Shown here: positions 1-5,422 of the stretch, piece by piece
How positions within the stretch are numbered: the stretch's first letter is position 1
Layout of the letters: every line of letters starts with the position of its first letter
Assembly (NCBI GenBank): GCA_947627785.1
Contig: CANQXC010000030.1
Coordinates: forward strand, 1 to 9,629
Length of the DNA stretch: 9,629 nucleotides
Reading direction: 5' to 3'
From: an uncultured Clostridia bacterium
GTDB lineage: Bacteria; Bacillota; Clostridia; TANB77; CAG-508
The notes under the pieces: generated by a model
The model's input: only the letters and a program-made list of their open reading frames with translations
Database searches by the model: none
Told to the model about the DNA's origin: nothing
Position numbers and translations under genes: made by a program

Positions 1-71
1 GTAGTTCAGTTGGTTAGAACGCTAGCCTGTCACGCTAGAGGTCGACGGTTCGAGCCCGTTCCGGGTCGCCA
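1..71 (+). tRNA. tRNA-Asp (GTC), 5' end cut by window
   Basis: The D arm, a seven-base anticodon loop with GTC, the T arm (GGTTCGAGCC) and an encoded CCA end at 69-71 are all visible. The 3' acceptor strand CCGGGTC implies a 5' strand GACCCGG, of which only the last base is inside the window, so about six bases are missing. It lies 22 bp upstream of tRNA-Phe in the same direction and is probably cotranscribed with it. Confidence 0.95.
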
Positions 72-93
72 TTTTTTAACTTAATATATATTT

Positions 94-169
94 GGCTCGA
101 TAGCTCAGTTGGTAGAGCAGGGGACTGAAAATCCCCGTGTCAGTGGTTCGATTCCACTTCGAGCCACCA
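94..169 (+). tRNA. tRNA-Phe (GAA), integration target
   Basis: This is a complete 76-nt tRNA. The acceptor stem GGCTCGA/TCGAGCC, D arm, anticodon loop with GAA at 127-129, T arm and encoded CCA (167-169) all pair correctly. Its 3' half (124-169) is duplicated exactly at 5150-5195, so it is the attachment site of the element to the right. Integration rebuilt the 3' half of the tRNA, so the gene stays functional. Confidence 0.97.
124..169 (+). repeat. attL core, 46-bp direct repeat (left copy)
   Basis: Bases 124-169 are identical to 5150-5195. The match stops at 123/5149 and 170/5196. It runs from the anticodon stem to the CCA end of tRNA-Phe, the usual location for tyrosine-integrase attachment cores. 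The integrase gene lies next to this end. Confidence 0.93.
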
Positions 170-173
170 GTAA

Positions 174-212
174 TAGCAATACTTAAAGCAATTTTGGTAT
201 TGCTACTTTTTT
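174..212 (+). terminator. Element-borne terminator for the tRNA transcript
   Basis: A 9-bp perfect stem (174-182 with 197-205), a 14-nt loop and six Ts (207-212) start four bases after the tRNA-Phe CCA. It is inside the element, because the attL repeat ends at 169. It would replace the host terminator that insertion pushed to 5204-5229. On the minus strand there is no T tract, so it should not stop int transcription. Confidence 0.75.
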
Positions 213-213
213 A

Positions 214-234
214 TTTGCTAACCATTTGCTAACC
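214..234. repeat. Integrase arm-site pair, left (2 x TTTGCTAACC)
   Basis: TTTGCTAACC occurs at 214-223 and 225-234, an 11-bp repeat period. The same pair with the same period occurs at 5001-5021 near the other end. The Tn916-like integrase encoded next door has an N-terminal arm-binding domain that in known family members binds paired direct repeats flanking the core. The role is inferred from position and symmetry. Confidence 0.75.
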
Positions 235-238
235 AAAG

Positions 239-1363
239 TTAGTTAGAATGTAAAAAAACGTCAAAATTATTTGCTATTTCAATATTTGTAGCTTCATATA
301 TATGAGAATATAAATCCATTGTTATATTTATATTACTATGTCCTAATCTTTCTGAGATAAATTTAGGTTGAACTCCTTGACTTAATAGTAAAGATGCGTG
401 AGAATGTCTTAAATCATGAAAACGTATTTGAGGTAAGCTACTACCTTTTAACAGTTTTCTAAATTTAGGAGTAAAAGTATCAGGATTAATAGGAGAACCG
501 TTTTCTAAACAACAAACTAAATTATTATCAAAATAGTTATTTAATAATCGAGCTTTTACATTTTCTTGATTTTGTTTATGTTCTTTTAAAATTTTACACA
601 AAGTAGGTGGAATATTTATAATTCTTTTACTTTTAACAGTCTTAGGTTCTAAAAAAACTAAACCATTTTTAGTATTATATAGTGCTTTTATAATTTTAAT
701 GGTATTATTATTAAAATCTACATTGTTCCATGTAAGACCTAAAATTTCACCTCTACGCATACCAGTAGAAATTGCTATCATTATAGGAATATACATATCT
801 GTTCCTTTGGCAATTTTTATTAATTCAGTTATTTGCGAACTATCTAATACTTGAGCTATAAATTTTTTTGGTTTAGGTGGTTCTACATTGTCAGCAATAT
901 TTCTAGGAATTAATTGCCATTTCATAGCTTGTTCTAATGCTGAATGTATAATTCTATGTAAATATAGAACTGTAGTTTTAGATAAACCAAACTTTAGACG
1001 ATTAGAATACAATGTCTGTAAATGTAATGGAATTAAATCCTTTAATTTTATATCTCCTATTATAGGGTTTATATGTAATTTAATATTTTTTTGGTAGCTT
1101 TCATATGTAGTAGGAGATTGATTTGGAACACAACATTGTTCAAACCAATATTTTAAATATTCACTAACTGTAATAGAAATTGTATCAATAAATGTACCTG
1201 TGTCTAATTCTCGTAATTTTTCCGTTAAAAATTTTTCAGCAGTTTTTTTATCTCCATGTACTGTGTACCATTTCTGTTTTCTTTTGCCATTTACTTTATT
1301 TAATTCAATAATAACAGACCAAGTTTTATTATCTTTAGTCCTTTGTGTTATATGACCTCTCAA
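239..1363 (-). CDS. int: Tyrosine recombinase/integrase of the element
   Basis: This 374-aa site-specific tyrosine recombinase should catalyse integration into, and with the excisionase excision from, the tRNA-Phe site. Residues about 1-55 look like the Tn916/phage-type N-terminal arm-DNA-binding domain. Residues about 62-160 form the SAM-like core-binding domain and about 172-370 the catalytic domain. Catalytic residues are all present: Arg203 (TGMRRGE), Lys241 (PKTVKS), His316 and Arg319 (HDLRH), His342 (LGH) and nucleophile Tyr352 (LYSH). The start is TTG at 1363, preceded by AAGGAGG four bases upstream; no ATG fits as well. Length is normal for the family. It is transcribed toward attL, has its own promoter inside the end of the upstream excisionase gene, and may also receive read-through from the rep promoter. 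Confidence 0.95.
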   Translation of the reverse strand: MRGHITQRTKDNKTWSVIIELNKVNGKRKQKWYTVHGDKKTAEKFLTEKLRELDTGTFIDTISITVSEYLKYWFEQCCVPNQSPTTYESYQKNIKLHINPIIGDIKLKDLIPLHLQTLYSNRLKFGLSKTTVLYLHRIIHSALEQAMKWQLIPRNIADNVEPPKPKKFIAQVLDSSQITELIKIAKGTDMYIPIMIAISTGMRRGEILGLTWNNVDFNNNTIKIIKALYNTKNGLVFLEPKTVKSKRIINIPPTLCKILKEHKQNQENVKARLLNNYFDNNLVCCLENGSPINPDTFTPKFRKLLKGSSLPQIRFHDLRHSHASLLLSQGVQPKFISERLGHSNINITMDLYSHIYEATNIEIANNFDVFLHSN

Positions 1364-1395
1364 AATTCCTCCTTCCAGCTTTCAAGTTCTAAAAA

Positions 1396-1424
1396 AGTAT
1401 ATCACTTTTTCGTTAGATATGCAA
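1396..1424 (-). promoter_or_regulatory. Integrase promoter with probable operator
   Basis: On the minus strand the -35 TTGCAT (1424-1419), a 17-bp spacer and the extended -10 TGATATACT (hexamer 1401-1396) place transcription start near 1389, about 26 nt before the int start codon. The module overlaps the last codons of the excisionase gene. It matches the promoter of the small XRE gene (4024-4052) at 24 of 29 positions, including spacer bases, which suggests a shared operator. Confidence 0.72.
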
Positions 1425-1571
1425 CCACTTAAATAGCTCACTTTTTATAACTCGTATAGATTTACCTATTCGTATTAGGGGAAAACCTTCTTCTTTAGTT
1501 AAAGCATAAGCTTTTGAGCGACTAATTTTTAACAATTTTGAAATTTCTGGAATTGTTAGTATTTCAGCCAT
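1413..1571 (-). CDS. xis: Excisionase-like small HTH protein (52 aa)
   Basis: This short gene encodes 52 residues beginning MAEILTIPEISKLLKISRSK and ending in ELFKWLHI. The pattern IPEISKLLKISRSKAYAL...GFPLIRIGKSIRV is the MerR-like winged helix of the excisionase/HTH_17 family: a helix-turn-helix at about residues 7-26, then a wing with the FP-IRIGKSIRV signature and a short C-terminal helix. Such proteins bend attachment DNA and steer integrase toward excision. The start ATG shares its A with the stop of the upstream rep gene (TAATG), so it is probably translated by coupling; AGGTGA lies 9 nt upstream. It sits between rep and int, a standard position. Its end contains the int promoter. Confidence 0.85.
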   Translation of the reverse strand: MAEILTIPEISKLLKISRSKAYALTKEEGFPLIRIGKSIRVIKSELFKWLHI

Positions 1572-2662
1572 TATTTATTCACCTCGCTTTTTTGAAAAAA
1601 ATCTAATTTTTTACGAACCTCATTTTCAAAACAAGTATTTTTATGTAATAAATATTTTTTTGTATCAAAATATAAAATGGTAAATGCTTCATTTATATTC
1701 AGTTTGTTTTTTCGTGCAGAATATGAGGTAATGTTACCTACAATATTTGGAATTAAAGCACTTGCATCACATTCGATTTGTTTATTTAGTTTAATAAGTT
1801 CAGTAGAAGAAAAATTATCATAGTTTTTTTGTATATTTAGCCATTCAGCATTAATGGGACAACGTTCAATACGTTCATTAATTCTATCTACTTTTATAAG
1901 CCATTTATTAGTACAATATTGCCATAGACTTTGTAAATGAATTAAAATGTCATTTACTGTGTAAATATTGAATTGTCTTAAACATTCAGACTTTATTTCA
2001 AATTCAATATTCCATACATTACTAGAGTTTAAGCCATAATTAGACCAAATATCATAAAACCAATATTTATGTTTTATTTCTTGTAGTTCTAAACTTTTAT
2101 TGTAAATTCTGCAATATATATTTTTGCTTTTTCTACTTCCAAATGTAATAGAATTAATTTGGTTTCCTGTATAAAATACTTGCCTTTTTTTAAAATCTCC
2201 TTTATAGTTTAAATTATAATTAGTAATAAGGTCTATATCAGAGACATGAGAACACAAATCTACACGAAATACCTTTTCAATTATAATATTGCCAAAAGTT
2301 TTTACTATCCAATTATGAATAATTTCCCAAGAGTTAGAAAGCCCATAAGCCCATAAATATTCAGAACTAATTCGCACTTGAATAGGAGAAAAATTTTGTA
2401 ATTTTGACTTAAATTGAGCGATATTAACTTGAAAACCATTATTTTGTAATATATATGAATATCCTTTAGTACCATTAGGAGATAAATGAAAAGATAAATT
2501 ATTAATAGTAACTAAATGTTTATAGTTAGTATCTGTTGTAAAAATAGATTTTGCCAATTCTTTTTCTTTTGATAAATATTCTAAAACACTATCTGCAAAC
2601 TGTTCATAATTTTCAGTATCAATTAAAATACATATTGTATCTATGTTTGAAACATAATTCAT
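1571..2662 (-). CDS. rep: Rolling-circle replication initiator, Rep_trans type
   Basis: This 363-aa protein resembles the Rep_trans family (pT181 RepC, Tn916 Orf20/MobT), which nicks a double-strand origin or oriT through a tyrosine. Visible family features are VFRVDLCSHVSD (about residues 131-142), TFGSRKS...CRIYNKSLE (173-192, candidate nucleophile Tyr187) and WNIEFEIKSECLRQF (217-231). ATG at 2662 is chosen because GGGAGG lies 6 nt upstream. The frame stays open to an ATG at 2782, adding 40 residues, but that stretch lacks a good ribosome site and overlaps a hairpin and long inverted repeats that look like origin DNA. The 3' end overlaps the excisionase start. Whether it replicates the excised circle, relaxes it for mobilization, or both, cannot be told from sequence. 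Confidence 0.83.
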   Translation of the reverse strand: MNYVSNIDTICILIDTENYEQFADSVLEYLSKEKELAKSIFTTDTNYKHLVTINNLSFHLSPNGTKGYSYILQNNGFQVNIAQFKSKLQNFSPIQVRISSEYLWAYGLSNSWEIIHNWIVKTFGNIIIEKVFRVDLCSHVSDIDLITNYNLNYKGDFKKRQVFYTGNQINSITFGSRKSKNIYCRIYNKSLELQEIKHKYWFYDIWSNYGLNSSNVWNIEFEIKSECLRQFNIYTVNDILIHLQSLWQYCTNKWLIKVDRINERIERCPINAEWLNIQKNYDNFSSTELIKLNKQIECDASALIPNIVGNITSYSARKNKLNINEAFTILYFDTKKYLLHKNTCFENEVRKKLDFFQKSEVNK

Positions 2663-2690
2663 ATGAAACCTCCCTCTATGTGGTGTTGTG

Positions 2691-2863
2691 AGGGCTACTA
2701 ATAGTAGGGAACGCCCATATTTTTCCTTGCCTATTTTTAGTTTATGTCTTTTATAGTTTTTTTCCCTCGTTTCACTCGGCACTAAAGTGACCTTGACACA
2801 AAACTATAAAAGACACTTTTTCAATTAAGGCAAGGAAGAAACAAACTAAAAATAGCCTTAATT
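2691..2863. other. Origin-like structured region upstream of rep
   Basis: This is the main content of the 337-bp gap between rep and the repressor. It holds a small hairpin CTACT-AAT-AGTAG (2695-2707) and a perfect 16-bp inverted repeat (2745-2760 with 2800-2815). Further pairings are 2723-2731 with 2829-2837, 2731-2743 with 2843-2855 and 2823-2831 with 2855-2863. The alternatives compete with each other. Rep_trans initiators usually act on a hairpin close to or inside their own gene, so this is a candidate double-strand origin or oriT. It could also fold as the rep mRNA leader and control translation. The function is inferred. Confidence 0.5.
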
Positions 2864-2900
2864 AATATAAGTTCTCGAGACCAATTATTAATTTGTGAGA

Positions 2901-2929
2901 ATTATAAATTATAAAGTTAATAAAAACAA
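2901..2929 (-). promoter_or_regulatory. Promoter of the rep-xis operon
   Basis: On the minus strand the -35 TTGTTT (2929-2924), exactly 17 bp and the -10 TATAAT (2906-2901) give a start near 2894. That leaves a leader of about 230 nt containing the inverted repeats before the rep ATG. The -35 lies 9 bp from a palindrome that probably binds the divergent repressor. Confidence 0.65.
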
Positions 2930-2937
2930 TAAAAAAA

Positions 2938-2963
2938 TCAACAATGTTGATTTACTTGTCAAC
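2938..2963. promoter_or_regulatory. Candidate repressor operators between divergent promoters
   Basis: The palindrome TCAACA-A-TGTTGA (2938-2950) is followed by a third half-site TCAAC (2959-2963), so GTTGA/TCAAC occurs three times in 26 bp. It lies between the rep -35 and the repressor -10, where one bound repressor could affect both promoters. The arrangement resembles phage and satellite immunity regions; binding is inferred. Confidence 0.55.
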
Positions 2964-2970
2964 TTTTATG

Positions 2971-2979
2971 TGATATAAC
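2971..2979 (+). promoter_or_regulatory. Extended -10 promoter of the repressor gene
   Basis: TGATATAAC matches the extended -10 pattern TGn-TATAAT with one mismatch. TTGTCA at 2956-2961 is only 12 bp from the -10 and TTGATT at 2947-2952 is 21 bp away, so no proper -35 is present. Start would be near 2986, giving a very short leader that begins at the ribosome binding site. Confidence 0.45.
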
Positions 2980-2999
2980 TTTATAGAGGTGATAAAAAA

Positions 3000-3740
3000 G
3001 TGCCATATTATAAAATGTTAAATAAAATAGTAGCAGATACAAACTATACGCAAGAACAAATTGTAGAACAATGTGAAAAATTAGGAAAAACAATAAGCAA
3101 ATCATACTTAAATAAATTATTGAATAATAAACAACCACCACCCAAAGCAGAAATTTCAAGAATAATATCAAGAGTATGTAATGCTGATGAAAGATTATTA
3201 GTTATTGAAGGTTATTTGGATAAAGCACCAAAAGAGATAAAAGATGTTTTCTTTTCTTTAAGAGATATAACAATGTTTTCAACTTTAAATATGCTACAAT
3301 ATCATATTGATAATAAAACATTTGAATATATTAAAAAAATATTTGAAAATCAACCCATATCTGATTTTATAATAGAATTGATAGAGAATGGAAATGTTTA
3401 TATGGATATTGAAGAAAATGCATATGAACTAAAATCAAAAGATAATAATCTAATATTCAATTTGCTACAGCCAATAGGGATAAAAATTGAAGATGACGCA
3501 ATGTATCCAATTATAAAAAAGGATGACGAAATAGTAATAGAGGTTAAAAATAAATATGCGGATAGAGATATATTACTTGTTAGATTTAATAATGAAAAAA
3601 ATGTAACTGCAAGACTAGCAATTTTTTTAGGAAATGACATTAAATTAATCCCAATAAATAATAAATATGAGTCTAAATTAGTTAATATAAATGATATAGA
3701 AATACTTGGTAAAGTAAAAAAAATAATTACAGAAATTTAA
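3000..3740 (+). CDS. CI/LexA-like repressor with degenerate S24 domain
   Basis: This 246-aa protein is probably the element's master repressor. Residues about 6-60 form a Cro/CI-type helix-turn-helix with the extended loop and ISKSYLNKLLNNKQPPP recognition region seen in clostridial phage repressors. Residues about 155-240 look like a LexA/S24 fold: EDDAMYPIIKKDDEIVIE, ILLVRF, then NVTARLAIFLGNDIKLIPINNKY. The catalytic Ser of the usual G-x-S-M motif is Ala167, and the position of the catalytic Lys holds no lysine (Ala204 or Arg205 depending on alignment), so self-cleavage is not expected. The GTG start at 3000 follows AGAGGTGA with 7-nt spacing. It is divergent from rep-xis-int, with operator-like half-sites between. 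A strong terminator follows. Confidence 0.85.
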   Translation: MPYYKMLNKIVADTNYTQEQIVEQCEKLGKTISKSYLNKLLNNKQPPPKAEISRIISRVCNADERLLVIEGYLDKAPKEIKDVFFSLRDITMFSTLNMLQYHIDNKTFEYIKKIFENQPISDFIIELIENGNVYMDIEENAYELKSKDNNLIFNLLQPIGIKIEDDAMYPIIKKDDEIVIEVKNKYADRDILLVRFNNEKNVTARLAIFLGNDIKLIPINNKYESKLVNINDIEILGKVKKIITEI

Positions 3741-3754
3741 TAAATAAAATATTA

Positions 3755-3789
3755 AAAAGCACTTTTGGAAAAATTCCAAAAGTGCTTTT
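3755..3789. terminator. Bidirectional terminator between convergent regulators
   Basis: A perfect 16-bp stem (3755-3770 with 3774-3789) with a 3-base loop carries A and T runs on both flanks. It lies between the stop of the repressor (plus) and the stop of the small XRE gene (minus) and should end both transcripts. Confidence 0.88.
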
Positions 3790-3798
3790 ATAATATAT

Positions 3799-3993
3799 TT
3801 ATTCATTAAAAAAAATATCTGCAATAGATTTATTTAACGCATTTGAAATTTTTGACATTGATAAAAAGGAAGGATTATTCCTAGAACCTTTTTCTAAATG
3901 ACATAAATAACCAGAAGATAAACCAGTAAATTTAGATAATTGAATTAAAGAAATACCTTGTTTTAATCTATAAAATTTAATTTTATTATTCAT
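3799..3993 (-). CDS. Small XRE-family regulator (64 aa)
   Basis: This Cro/CI-type DNA-binding protein consists almost only of the five-helix HTH_3 domain. Residues 6-62 read IKFYRLKQGISLIQLSKFTG (helices 1-2), LSSGYLCHLEKGSRNNPS (recognition helix and the conserved E-G-R-P/S turn) and LSMSKISNALNKSIADIFF. ATG at 3993 follows AGGAGG with 6-nt spacing. Its promoter (4024-4052) closely resembles the integrase promoter, so it may repress itself and int together. It converges on the LexA-like repressor and is divergent from a second small HTH gene, an arrangement like a phage lysogeny switch. The role is inferred. Confidence 0.88.
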   Translation of the reverse strand: MNNKIKFYRLKQGISLIQLSKFTGLSSGYLCHLEKGSRNNPSFLSMSKISNALNKSIADIFFNE

Positions 3994-4023
3994 AATAAAC
4001 CTCCTAAATTAAATAATATAAAT

Positions 4024-4052
4024 ACTATATCACGTTTTCGTGAGTTACGCAA
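4024..4052 (-). promoter_or_regulatory. Promoter and operator of the small XRE gene
   Basis: On the minus strand the -35 TTGCGT (4052-4047), a 17-bp spacer and the extended -10 TGATATAGT (hexamer 4029-4024) start transcription about 24 nt before the ATG at 3993. The spacer contains the palindrome TCACG-TTTT-CGTGA (4030-4043), a likely operator. The whole module is 24/29 identical to the int promoter at 1396-1424. Confidence 0.7.
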
Positions 4053-4101
4053 TAGAAATATATATTATAAAATAAATTTATTGAAAGAGGTGAAAATATT
4101 A

Positions 4102-4302
4102 ATGTTAAAATTAAATGTCTTAGAATTATTAGAAAAGAAAGGAAAAACTAAATACTGGTTATATAATCAACTTGAAATGAGTTATACAAATTTTAATAAC
4201 ATTGTAACAAATAAAACTAAATCAATTAAATATGAAAATATAGAAAAATTTTGCAAGATATTAGAATGTGAACCAAATGATTTATTTAAAGATAATAAAT
4301 AG
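4102..4302 (+). CDS. Small HTH_26-type regulator (66 aa)
   Basis: This 66-aa Cro/CI-like protein reads MLKLNVLELLEKKGKTKYWL, then YNQLEMSYTNFNNIVTNKTK, then a third helix and LECEPNDLF. The pattern is typical of the HTH_26 (YozG-like) family: short, a single domain, ending in the E-P-x-D-L-F motif. ATG at 4102 is preferred because AGAGGTG lies 9 nt upstream; a TTG at 4081 in the same frame would put that site inside the gene. It is divergent from the XRE gene at 3993 and read together with the 224-aa gene 11 bp downstream. A plus-strand promoter is weak (candidate -10 TAAAAT at 4068-4073), so it may need activation. It could be the Cro-like partner of the switch. Confidence 0.85.
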   Translation: MLKLNVLELLEKKGKTKYWLYNQLEMSYTNFNNIVTNKTKSIKYENIEKFCKILECEPNDLFKDNK

Positions 4303-4313
4303 GAGAAAGTATT

Positions 4314-4988
4314 ATGAAATTAATATGTAAATTTTATCCAAAACGATATAACGATTTGGTAATAGAAATAATTGAAAAAAAAAATCTAACAGTATTAATA
4401 TCAAATTTACAAGAAGCAGTTATGAAAAGAGAAAATTTTGAGTTTACGCCAGGCATAGCGATAGCAGAACAATATTATGATGGAAATATTAAATTCGATG
4501 AACAATATCTTCCATATATATTGAATAAGAATAGAATAGTAGAATGGAATGTAGCATATAAAGATATTTCAGTAGAGGATTTACTTCGCACATTTGAAAG
4601 TAATAACATCTTAAAGTTTGACCTTTTAATAGGTATGGGAGGAATACGAGATGTAATATATAGTATACAACAATTATGGGAAAATTTTATTAAAGTTGCT
4701 GAACCAATAGTTCTATTAAATGATGTAGTTGATATTTTAAAAAAATTAAAAACTATACTTATAAAAAAAAGATGTAAACCTCAAGACCTTATTACATATA
4801 TATATTCTAAAAATGCTTGGAATATATATGAGTTATCCTATCAAACGGAAATTGACAAGGAAAATATAAAGAACCTTTTAAAAGGACTTGGATATAAGTG
4901 GGATAGAAAGTTGTTACTATATGTTAAAACTAAAAAAAGTAAAAATATATATAATAAAATGATAAATGAATTTAATAATATAAAATAG
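4314..4988 (+). CDS. Unrecognised 224-aa protein, possible cargo gene
   Basis: I do not recognise the family. The protein is soluble-looking, lysine-rich and has no signal peptide or membrane segment. The region to about residue 125 is mixed and includes FTPGIAIAEQYYDGN (44-58) and LLIGMGG (104-110). Residues about 130-152 are helical. The C-terminal part, AWNIYELSYQTEIDKENIKN then LLKGLGYKWDRKLLLYV (168-204), looks like a small helix-turn-helix or winged helix. ATG follows AGGAGA with 8-nt spacing, 11 bp after the HTH_26 gene, so the two form an operon. It is the last gene before the right arm sites. Position suggests cargo (for example host interference or phage defence) or a replication/transfer accessory; neither is shown. 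Confidence 0.8.
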   Translation: MKLICKFYPKRYNDLVIEIIEKKNLTVLISNLQEAVMKRENFEFTPGIAIAEQYYDGNIKFDEQYLPYILNKNRIVEWNVAYKDISVEDLLRTFESNNILKFDLLIGMGGIRDVIYSIQQLWENFIKVAEPIVLLNDVVDILKKLKTILIKKRCKPQDLITYIYSKNAWNIYELSYQTEIDKENIKNLLKGLGYKWDRKLLLYVKTKKSKNIYNKMINEFNNIK

Positions 4989-5000
4989 AAAAATGAAAAA

Positions 5001-5021
5001 TTTGCTAACCGTTTGCTAACC
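5001..5021. repeat. Integrase arm-site pair, right (2 x TTTGCTAACC)
   Basis: TTTGCTAACC occurs at 5001-5010 and 5012-5021, the same decamers, orientation and 11-bp period as at 214-234. The pair lies 128 bp inside the right core repeat, against 44 bp on the left. After excision both pairs would flank one attP core. Confidence 0.75.
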
Positions 5022-5149
5022 GAACTAAATAATATTGAATAAAATGAAATAATACACAAAATAACTAAATGAACTTGAAAGCATTGAAAAATTCAAATTA
5101 TTTAATACATAATATTATAAACTAATATATAAAAAAGTATTATTTTCTA

Positions 5150-5195
5150 ACTGAAAATCCCCGTGTCAGTGGTTCGATTCCACTTCGAGCCACCA
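5150..5195 (+). repeat. attR core, 46-bp copy of the tRNA-Phe 3' half
   Basis: It is identical to 124-169 and marks the right end of the element. It is a tRNA fragment without D arm or 5' acceptor strand, so it is not a functional tRNA. The stretch 5022-5149 between the arm sites and this core is AT-rich, with no gene; it may bend as part of the integration complex. Confidence 0.93.
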
Positions 5196-5203
5196 ACAAA
5201 GAA

Positions 5204-5229
5204 ACGATACTTTTTAGTATCGTTTTTTT
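5204..5229 (+). terminator. Original tRNA operon terminator, displaced by insertion
   Basis: An 8-bp perfect stem ACGATACT/AGTATCGT with a TTTT loop and a T run starts eight bases after the tRNA CCA remnant. Before insertion it would have ended the tRNA-Asp-Phe transcript; it now lies 5 kb away. Confidence 0.85.
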
Positions 5230-5276
5230 AGAAGAGGTAGATATGTGTGGAATCTAACATTTTGGTGTGTCAAAAT

Positions 5277-5305
5277 TTGCATTTTTATGTAAAGTGGTAT
5301 ATAAT
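5277..5305 (+). promoter_or_regulatory. Promoter of the acidic membrane protein gene
   Basis: The -35 TTGCAT (5277-5282), a 17-bp spacer and the perfect -10 TATAAT (5300-5305) give a start near 5312. The leader is about 110 nt and contains a weak hairpin (5348-5370, 7 bp with one bulge) followed by five Ts (5370-5374). That could act as an attenuator or be chance. Confidence 0.65.
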
Positions 5306-5422
5306 ATATAAGATTTCAATATAAAATAATTCCTGTATTCACTGATTAGTGGAGGAAAAAATCTCCCACTTTTTGGTTTAACATATAAAAGAACACGAGA
5401 CGAAAAATGGAGGGCAATTAAT

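Larger units (their letters stand above)
124..5195. mobile_element. Integrative element in tRNA-Phe, about 5.03 kb
   Basis: A 46-bp perfect direct repeat of the tRNA-Phe 3' half brackets the element; the repeat-to-repeat distance is 5,026 bp. Inside are an integrase next to one end, an excisionase-like protein, a Rep_trans-type initiator, a divergent repressor region, small XRE regulators and one unrecognised gene. Identical paired decamers near both ends look like integrase arm sites. There are no capsid, terminase, coupling-protein or type IV secretion genes. This fits a small integrative mobilizable or plasmid-like element, or a phage satellite that uses helper functions. The sequence alone cannot decide between these. 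Confidence 0.92.

Noticed and set aside
888..1097. Plus-strand open frame of 69 codons inside int
   Set aside because: It lies wholly antisense within a clear integrase gene, with no family match and no ribosome site.
2663..2782. 40-residue N-terminal extension of Rep from an ATG at 2782
   Set aside because: The ATG at 2662 has GGGAGG at 6-nt spacing, while the 2782 start has no good site. The extra stretch overlaps inverted repeats and a hairpin typical of noncoding origin DNA.
2959..3171. Minus-strand hydrophobic frame of 70 codons
   Set aside because: It is antisense to the start of the repressor gene and its promoter; hydrophobicity is a by-product of AT-rich antisense sequence.
5150..5195. 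Second tRNA-Phe gene
   Set aside because: Only the 3' half is present; there is no D arm or 5' acceptor strand. It is the attR copy.
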